NCBI GenBank assembly: GCA_963833955.1
Contig: CAWHZY010000013.1
Span: forward strand, 49,000 to 112,999
Direction: 5' to 3'
Source of the DNA: Roseiarcus sp963833955
GTDB lineage: Bacteria > Pseudomonadota > Alphaproteobacteria > Rhizobiales > Beijerinckiaceae
DNA length: 64,000 nucleotides
A model generated the notes under the pieces. That model saw only the letters and a list, made by a program, of their open reading frames with translations. It was not told the DNA's origin and did no database searches. Made by a program: the position numbers and the translations under genes. Shown here one piece after another: positions 57,701 to 64,000 of this stretch (its first letter is position 1; every line of letters begins with the position of its first letter).

Positions 57701-58730
57701 CCGGGCCCACTGGCTGAAACATAGCCTGCCGCGGCTGATAGAGGCGGCGCGACCGTTCCGTGATCAAGTTGAGGTGGTGGTGTGCGACAACACTTCCACC
57801 GACGCCACGCCGGACCTGGTCGCGCGCTTCGTCGGTACGCCGGGCTTCTCCAGCCACCGCAATCCCGCCAATGTTGGCATGCTGGGCAACCTCGGCGCCA
57901 CCGCGCGGGCGTCGAACGGGGCGTACGTTTGGCTGATGGGCGACGATGACCTCATCATCGACGGCGCGATCGAGGCTGTGTTGAGCGGCTTGGAGCAGCA
58001 TCCCGACGTCGAGATGGCGTATATGAATTATGCCTATACGAATTTCGACGCGCCCGAGCAGCTCTCCGACCCCGACGACATCCTCCGCACCGCCAAGTCA
58101 ATCGGCTATGGCGGCCCGAACCGGCGGGTGGCGGCCCTACGAGAGGTGGCGGCTCTGAACGAAAACCTGTTCACGGCAATCTACGCCTGTGCATTCCGTC
58201 GCGACCACGCGCTGCGCGCCTATCAGCAGAACGTCGCCGGCCCGCCATTCTCCTCCCTGCTGACCTGTATTCCCTCATCGGCCTACGCTCTGTCCGCGTT
58301 GCAGGATCGGCCCGCTTGGTGGGTGGGGCGGCCGGCGATGGTCGTCAATATGAACGTTTCCTGGCTGCGCTGGGCTTTGCTCTGGCATCTGGAGCGAATG
58401 CCCGATTTGTTCGATGCGGCTGAGCTGGCTGGAATCGACCCTGTAAGGGTGGACCGCCACCGCTTCAAGCATTGCTGGAACGCGAGTGAGTGGGCGCGCA
58501 CGGCGCTGATGGAGGCCGAGGACCCGATCCGCGAAGGAGTTTCCGTGGCGCGGCTGATCGAACGATGCAAACATATCGAAGCGTTTGCGGCGCAAATGCC
58601 CAAGATACGGGAAGTTTATGCCGAAGCGTGGGCCACCGGACGCGTCGTTGCCGACGGGCTGAGACCCGGACGCGCTATTCGCGCGCTACGGTCTGGCTTG
58701 ACTACCGCCGGCGGAGATAGAGCAATCTGA
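54759..58730 (+). CDS. Three-module glycosyltransferase GT4-GT4-GT2 (frameshifted three times)
   Basis: About 1,320 residues when joined. Module 1 (to about residue 420): RRIYYWVHHTGRHDGNTGIQ, SVEPRKNQLAV and FVSLAEGFGLPIVESLWHGK. A linker domain of about 150 residues follows (LLAVIEGSAGSGEAIALALE). Module 2 repeats the pattern: VFYWTGLTAQQPFNTGVQRV, GTWEPRKNYPRLLRAL and CSWEEGFGLPVLESLWRGLP. Module 3 is a GT2 domain: LLSCAITTYNRAHWLKHSLP, VVCDNTSTDATPDLV and LMGDDDLIIDGAIEAV. Breaks at about 56490, 56573 and 57560 are each one extra base; removing them gives a continuous protein. Separate adjacent genes cannot be excluded. The stop overlaps the next start (TGATG). Confidence 0.78.
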
Positions 58731-60003
58731 TGTCCGAAGTAGACCTGGAGGAATTCAACACGGCGCTGAGCGGGTTTGCCGGCAGAGTGCCGGACTCGAT
58801 TGAGTATCAGCGCCTCTGCGAGGTTTCTCTCCGGCATCCGTTGGCACCTCGGCTTCGCGAGCTTGATCCGTTTTCCGAGACCTACAAGGCGACGGTCCTG
58901 CAACTCTATCGCGATCTTCGCGGCGATGATCGCGACTACGATCCGCAGCGGGACGAGCGGTCCGGGCTGTCGCTGCCGCAGAATCTCTGGTCCGGCACGT
59001 CGCCGTGGAGTTTTCGCGATAGCACCTTTGTGGCGGAGTTCCTGCTGTCGTGGGGCCAGATCATGCGCGCGCTCGCCTTGCCCCCCGGCAGCGATGCGAA
59101 AATTCTCGAATACGGCAGCGGCAGCGGCCAACTCCTGTTGTTCCTGGCCCGCCTGGGGTTGCGAACGAGCGCCGTCGACATCGACGCTGCATCGTTGGAG
59201 TTGGTGCGGGCGCAGGCCGCGGCGATGCAACTCGATGTCCGTACCGAGCAAGCGGCGTTCGGCGAAGGCTTCGGCGACGAGACTTTCGATCGAATCATCT
59301 TCTTCGAGTCGTTTCATCACGCGATCGACTTCGGCCCGCTGCTCGCCGCCTTCGGCGGCGCTTGAATCCAGGCGGGCTGCTCATTCTCTGCGGCGAACCC
59401 GTCGTCGGCGCGTTTGTGCCAGGAGTGCCTTACCCGTGGGGGCCACGTCTTGACGGATTGTCGATATTTTGCATCCGCCGCTGGGGCTGGATGGAACTCG
59501 GGTTTACCGAGCCCTTCCTGATTGAGGCTATGCACCGGTACGGCTGGCTGGTCGATGTCTCCACGCTACCAAGTTGCGGGCGCGCCACGACCTATGTGGC
59601 CAGGCCCTACGTCGGCAACGCAATCGAAGTCGGCCGGCAAGTCGGCCTTGGGCCACACGATACTGGATGGGAGGGCTACGAAGGATCTCATCGCTGGACG
59701 CGGGGCGACGCAATCGCGACGTTTCCTCTGCCAGACCAAGACGGTCCATCGCGCGTGACGATCCGCGCTAGCAATCCCTTCCCCTTCGAAGTCCGGGTGA
59801 AACTGTATGACGGTGACGAACTGACGAGAAATGTTGTCGTGGCTGCGAGCAGCAATGACGTCGAGATTGTCATCGGCCCGTGCTATCACCCATTTATTGG
59901 AATGAAGTCTTCGGGAATTCGACCAGTTGACGTTTGGCCGAACTCCGCTGACACTCGGAAACTCGGCCTGATGGTCCACAGCATCAGGATCGATCTCGCG
60001 TAA
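58730..60003 (+). CDS. SAM-dependent methyltransferase of the glycan island (frameshifted)
   Basis: About 424 residues when joined. SAM motif ILEYGSGSGQLLLFLARLGL near residue 125, TSAVDIDAASLELVRAQAAA and IIFFESFHHAIDFGPLLAAF are in the first frame. NPGGLLILCGEPVVG, the post-motif strand, follows in the second; a single missing base near 59361 separates them. The C-terminal 130 residues (from about TRGDAIATFPLPD) are a beta-rich domain of unknown type. The start codon is fused to the preceding stop, so expression is coupled to the large glycosyltransferase. Confidence 0.8.
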
Positions 60004-60200
60004 CGGTGCGAACTGATACTCATTTAAATTTAATAGGTGTTACCGGCAAGGCTGAGGGTCATAAGTGATCGCGGAATTGGGCGCGAGCAGGTCATGGGTT
60101 GCTCCGGATTGCGACAACGGCTGCTGTTGCACTGTATTGGCTTTTGGGGCTCTAGATAGTATAGAGTGGTCCTCGACTTTTGGAGCATTGCAGTCTCACG

Positions 60201-61413
60201 ATGACTAAACGATTTCTAAGGTCGGGCGCGTCAAAAGCTCATGGCGTGGACCGGCAACAGGTCATCCAAGCTTACAAGTTGCTGCTCGGTCGGGAGCCTG
60301 AGAGCGAATACGCGATTGCACACCATCAACATGCAGTGTCATTTTATGACTTAGTCGTCGATATCACCAGTACCGAGGAATTCTTGGAAAGAACAATCAA
60401 GAGTCCATTCTGTCACTATAATTCGGCCATTGACGCAAAAAACATCATTCGGCACCATGCTCGGGCCGGTCTACAGCCAACGGAAGGCGTTCTTACAAAC
60501 TTCTTGGGCGTAGTGATTAGCCCGCGCTACCTACCCGACATCCTTAAAGGCAGGGAGGGGCAGGTGGAGGGGGTTCCGATCCCGGCCAATTGGCATGCCG
60601 ACATCGCTGAATGGGCCGCGGCATTGCGAGCCGTCGACCTTGCCAATAATACCTTTCGGATGGCCGAATTGGGCTGTGGCTGGGGGTGCTGGATGAACAA
60701 TGCGGGTGTTGCGGCGCGAAACGCCGGGCTGGAAACGCATGTGATCGGCGTGGAAGGCGACGAGGGCCACGTTCGCTTTGCAGAAGAGGCTTGCACAGCT
60801 AATGGGTTCCGGCCAGACCAGTTCACTATCTGGCGTGGGATTGCAGCACCGTCTGATGGCGTGGCGTTATTCCCGAAGCAAAACGTTTCCGGTGTCGAAT
60901 ATGGACTTGAGCCGGTCTTCAACGCTAGTGAGGAGCAGCGCCGTGAAGCTCTCAAATCCGGAAAATTTGACGAACTCGAAATGATCGGCCTAGATCAAGT
61001 TATCGGTGAGGATCAGCGTCTCGACCTGCTTCATATCGACATTCAGGGTGGCGAGGCTGATCTGAATTCATGCTTCCCTGGAATTGCTGAAGCACCGCGT
61101 TGCCTACATCTTGATTGGTACTCACTCAAGGGAGATTGAGGGCAGGATCTTTTCCGATCTCGTCGGGGATATGTGGCGCCTGGAGATCGAGCGGCCAGCA
61201 ATTCTCGCGCTCAATCCGGATCGGCCATCGACACTCGTTGATGGCGTTCAGAGCATGGCGCAATATGGCCTTGCTACCCCACTAAAAGAAAACCACGTCG
61301 GGTTTGCTCGTAGTCGCCGCCGTTGGAAAGTCCCGAAGGCCAGCGCATTCTACGTAATGCTAGTCAACTCCACCCCCGCGACCGCGCGATGCAGCCGTTG
61401 CTGCGAACTGTGA
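60201..61413 (+). CDS. FkbM-like methyltransferase with DUF4214-like N-terminus (frameshifted)
   Basis: About 403 residues when joined. The N-terminal 50 residues (QQVIQAYKLLLGREPESEYA, then TSTEEFLERTI) look like the DUF4214/phycobilisome-linker-like segment in some surface-glycan enzymes. The SAM domain follows: RMAELGCGWGCWMNNAGVAA, HVIGVEGDEGHVRFAEE and LDLLHIDIQGGEADL. The C-terminal part (ILIGTHSREIEGRIFSDLVG) is shifted by one extra G near 61080. Start ATG 60201 is chosen over an in-frame TTG at 60180. It is the last gene of the glycan island. Confidence 0.78.
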
Positions 61414-61532
61414 AACAGCGAAGCACGCCCACGGCGCTCGTGACCACTCGATAAAGCGCGGCTGCGTCGATGACCTGTTCTGTGCGTTTGCTCCTCTCGT
61501 TTGAGAGCGCGCGACCGCTGCCGGTGTCAAGA

Positions 61533-61861
61533 TCACGTCCTCAACTTCACGCTGAGTGCGACTTTTCGTCGAATCTGGGTCGGCCATGAGCCGAAACCGT
61601 GGTCCTCGATGAGATGCTGGTGGAAATGCTTGACCGTGAAGCCCTGGTAGCGCTCGCGGGTAGAGCCGCTCGGTCCGCCGGGACCCGCTTGCCCGACGCC
61701 CGGCCGAGCTGGCGGTCCACAAGCCCGGCCTCGCCGTCCTCCTCATAACGGCGCGCCCAGCGCCGGAACGTCCGCTCACTCGCCCCGAACAACTCCGCCG
61801 CCTCCGCCTGATTGAGCTCCGCCGATTCCCAGCGGTTCGGAATGTTCAAAAACATCGCCAT
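61533..61861 (-). pseudogene. ISNCY-type transposase, N-terminal remnant
   Basis: The first 50 codons (from ATG 61861 or 61855) give MFLNIPNRWESAELNQAEAA, ELFGASERTFRRWARRYEED and GLVDRQLGRASGKRVP, the helix-turn-helix start of ISNCY-group transposases. The continuation ERYQGFTVKHFHQHLIEDHG is in another frame and is then lost. The catalytic part is absent, so this is a dead fragment. An IS21 end abuts its 5' side. Confidence 0.75.
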
Positions 61862-61886
61862 GCGCACACCGTGAAGGGCTTCTGCG

Positions 61887-61978
61887 GATTCCGATGATGT
61901 CGGCCACGCATTCCAAGATGAAGCCGGCCACCGATTCCGATTTGAAGCCGGCCGGGATTCCGATTTGATGTCGGCCAC
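61887..61978. repeat. Four ~23-bp direct repeats at the IS21 terminus
   Basis: Imperfect copies begin near 61887, 61910, 61933 and 61956, each of the form GATTCCGATTTGAAGCCGGCC. IS21-family ends carry several such internal repeats of the terminal sequence, which are transposase binding sites. They mark the right boundary of the element whose istB and istA follow. Confidence 0.7.
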
Positions 61979-62188
61979 CCGGCGTCTGCTTCCGCGGATC
62001 TCTGCGATGATGTTTTGCCCGGAGCCGTTGGTCAAGCGGGCTTGGATTTGGATATCCTCAAGAGCTGGGGTGGCGGTGGGTAACGGCGGGCGGAGCGGGC
62101 TTTCCATTTCGCCGTAGCGGAGCCCGCCGTTATCCACGGCCTTCGCGCCGAGAGTGCAGCGAGCGGGCCGCCCGCGCGCATCTTGGTT

Positions 62189-62957
62189 TCAGGATGAAGA
62201 CGGCCGCTTGCGCAAGCTCTCGCCGGCCAGTTCGATGCGATAGGCGTTGTGAATGACGCGGTCGAGGACGGCGTCGGCGAGCGTGGGAATGGCGATCAGG
62301 TCATGCCAGCGGTCCACGGGAACCTGGCTGGTGATGATGAGCGAGCCCTTGTCGTAGCGGTCCTCGACGATTTCGAGGAGGTCGCGGGCCTGTTGGGGGG
62401 TGAGCGCTTCGGGGCCCCAATCGTCGAGGATGAGCAGCTTTACGCGCGCGAGCGAGCGCAGGAGCCGGGCGTAGCGGGCGTCGCCGTGGGCGATGGCGAG
62501 ATCGGCGAACAGCCGGGGCATGCGGGTATAGAGGACGGAGAGGTTTTCCCGGCACGCCTTGTGGCCAAGGGCGCAGGCGAGCCAACTCTTGCCCAGGCCG
62601 CTCGCCCAGGCCGCTCGCCCAGCCGCTCGCCCACCCTCCCCCGGTCAGGAGCAAATAACGGCGCTCGGCGATCCAGTCGCAAGCGGCGAGCTTGAGAAAC
62701 AGCGCGCGGTCGAGCCCGCGAGAACTTTGATAGTTGACGTCCTCGACGCTGGCCGGGTGACGCAGCCTGGCGACCCTGGCGCGCGTTTCGAACTGCTTTT
62801 GCCGGCGTAGCGTGAGTTCGTATTCGAGCAGCAGGCCGAGCCATTCGGCGTGTTCGAGGCTACGCGCCTCGGCATTGTGCTCCAGTTCCTTGAAGCCTTT
62901 GGCCAGGCCATAGAGGCCGAGCGCGTGCAATTGGTCAAGGGTCGGATGAGCAAGCAT
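62189..62957 (-). pseudogene. istB: IS21 helper ATPase IstB, disrupted
   Basis: Start MLAHPTLDQLHALGLYGLAK at 62957; the N-terminal part (LRRQKQFETRARVARLRHPA, SVEDVNYQSSRGLDRALFL) is typical. The C-terminal part has Walker B in LLILDDWGPEALTPQQARDL and TSQVPVDRWHDLI plus VHNAYRIELAGESLRKR. The Walker A region (expected S-G-L-G-K-S-W) is expanded by copies of a 13-bp repeat at 62591-62634, which puts the two halves out of frame. As given the gene cannot make active IstB. Confidence 0.85.
62591..62634. repeat. 13-bp tandem repeat in the istB Walker A region
   Basis: GCCCAGGCCGCTC twice (62591-62603 and 62604-62616), then a 12-base version lacking one G (62617-62628) and the start of a fourth (GCCCAC). 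The unit length is not a multiple of three. Confidence 0.85.
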
Positions 62958-62968
62958 GGGATTTCCTG

Positions 62969-64000
62969 TCAGTTGTAGTAGCGGGGACCGCGCACGTTGG
63001 CGTGGTCGATGAGCGCGACGGGGCTGCTGTCTGCGCCCGACGGGTCGAACTTGCGGGCGAGTAGCGACGCGACGCCCTTGCAATTGAGGACGCCCAATTC
63101 GACGGCTCGGGCCGAGACCGCCTCGAGGCGGCCCGTGTCGAGACCGCGATAGGCGCGCAGAATGCCGAGGCAGGTGCGGAACCCCTGTTCGGGATGCGGC
63201 CGGCTGGCGAGCACGGCGCTGATCAAGCCTTCGGTGTTCGGCCCGATCTTGCCGGCCCAGCGGCGGAACCGATCCGGCGTCCACTCGGCGTAGCGCCGGT
63301 GGGAGCTGGGCATATGGTCGGGGTCCGTGCCGTGCTTACGACCCATGGTGCGGCGCTGATGGGTCCCGACGCGTTGGCCGCGATGGAAGATCTCGACGAT
63401 TCGCGCCGTGATCCGCACGTCGACCTCGGCGCGGATCAGCGCATGCGGGGCCGAATACAGAAAGTCATGGACCTCGATGTGATAGTCGAGGTTGACTTTG
63501 CGCGCGTCGCCATTCCGCGAACTCCCAATCATCGGCGGGCAAGGCGATGAGGGCGTCGCGCTCGATTGTCTCGAACAGCTCGCGTCGGCTCAGGCCGATG
63601 TTGCGCATGGGACGCTCGTTCATGCGTTGCATGACCAGCGCGATGGCCGCGTTGCATTCGGCGAGCGAGAAGAACGTCAGATGGCGCAATCGGCCGAGAA
63701 TGTAGGTCTGCGCGAATCTGACCCCGGCCTCGACTTTCGCTTTATCCCGGGGCTTTTTTGGGCGTGCTGGAAGAACTCCGACGGAATAGTGCGCCGCCAT
63801 CGCGCCGTAGGTGCGGTTGATCTCGGGGTCGTAGAACGAGGCCTTGTTGACCCCGCTCTTCAGATTGTCGGGAACCAGCAGCATCGGCGCGCCGCCGAAA
63901 AAGCGGAACATGCGAACATGCGCGCCGGTCCAGTCCGGCAACGTCTGCGTCCAGGTCGCCTCGGCATAGGTGAGGTTGAGGCGCCGAGCACGCCGACGAA
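62969..64000 (-). pseudogene. istA: IS21 transposase IstA, C-terminal part, frameshifted and cut by the window edge
   Basis: Retains the second catalytic Asp (MLLVPDNLKSGVNKASFYDP) and the Glu (RDKAKVEAGVRFAQTYILGR) of the DDE domain; the first Asp lies beyond the window. The last part (NLDYHIEVHDFLYSAPHALI to DHANVRGPRYYN) is in a second frame after a break near 63510. Another base is missing near 63980 before NLTYAEATWTQTLPDW. Confidence 0.85.

Larger units (their letters stand above)
61887..64000 (-). mobile_element. IS21-family insertion sequence, incomplete (runs off the window)
   Basis: Terminal repeats at 61887-61978, istB at 62189-62957 and the C-terminal part of istA to the window end, in the usual istA-istB order on the minus strand with an 11-base gap. 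The left end lies outside the window. Both genes carry frame breaks. Confidence 0.85.

Noticed and set aside
44085..61413. A phage-defence or toxin system hidden in the glycan island
   Set aside because: All recognisable genes have sugar, methyl or sulfate transfer motifs; no nuclease, reverse transcriptase, TIR or toxin-antitoxin pair was seen.
1..64000. tRNA, rRNA or riboswitch genes
   Set aside because: I read all intergenic gaps for cloverleaf-like arms and a T-loop consensus and for known riboswitch cores and found none convincing; a covariance-model search would settle it.

Overview
The window is a GC-rich chromosomal segment whose gene content points to an alphaproteobacterium, probably of the Rhizobiales (Hyphomicrobiales). 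The pointers are the crotonyl-CoA carboxylase/reductase and ethylmalonyl-CoA mutase pair of the ethylmalonyl-CoA pathway, AtzE/AtzG-type amidohydrolase genes, a cyclase-TolB-TPR protein, small alphaproteobacterial orphan proteins, and an Rmd/Gmd GDP-rhamnose pair. Species cannot be fixed from the sequence alone.

Layout. (1) 1-3.3 kb: the end of araB, then araA and araD, a phosphorylative L-arabinose operon. (2) 3.4-15.6 kb: a nitrogen-heterocycle catabolism region. On the minus strand it has atzG-like, atzE-like, a 5-formyl-THF cyclo-ligase-like gene and a 2-oxoglutarate oxygenase. It also holds allophanate hydrolase (atzF), a creatininase-family hydrolase, a RidA protein, an NMT1/THI5-type binding protein, a cytosine-deaminase-family amidohydrolase, an FAD-linked oxidase, a flavodoxin-fold reductase and a LysR regulator. 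The likely logic is import of a heterocycle, deamination, ring opening, and removal of carboxybiuret/allophanate as ammonia and CO2; the substrate is not known. (3) 15.6-38.2 kb: core and central functions. These are Sua5 tRNA modification, an acyl-CoA dehydrogenase with an enoyl-CoA hydratase, a class III cyclase/TolB/TPR protein, a Met-rich multicopper oxidase next to a His-rich YqjI-like PadR repressor with clear palindromic operators, a Tat-exported amidohydrolase, rplS, a flavin monooxygenase, priA, gor, a DUF2059 protein, rpiA, and divergent ccr/ecm. (4) 38.7-43.8 kb: two large surface-type proteins with different N-terminal repeat families but the same C-terminal FG-GAP-like module of 49-50 residues, encoded by homogenised tandem DNA repeats. 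(5) 44-61.4 kb: a cell-surface glycan island with a sulfotransferase, three FkbM methyltransferases, glycosyltransferases, gmd-rmd, a sugar C-methyltransferase-type protein, a three-module glycosyltransferase (GT4-GT4-GT2) and another methyltransferase. (6) 61.5-64 kb: mobile-element debris, an ISNCY-type transposase remnant abutted by an IS21-family element that runs off the right edge.

A caution applies to the whole window. At least thirteen otherwise well-conserved genes or gene parts, several of them housekeeping (priA, sua5, ecm), are interrupted by single-base frameshifts, mostly at short homopolymers. This looks more like residual sequencing error than gene decay. Frameshifted genes are therefore given here as one CDS spanning both frames, with the position of the break stated.
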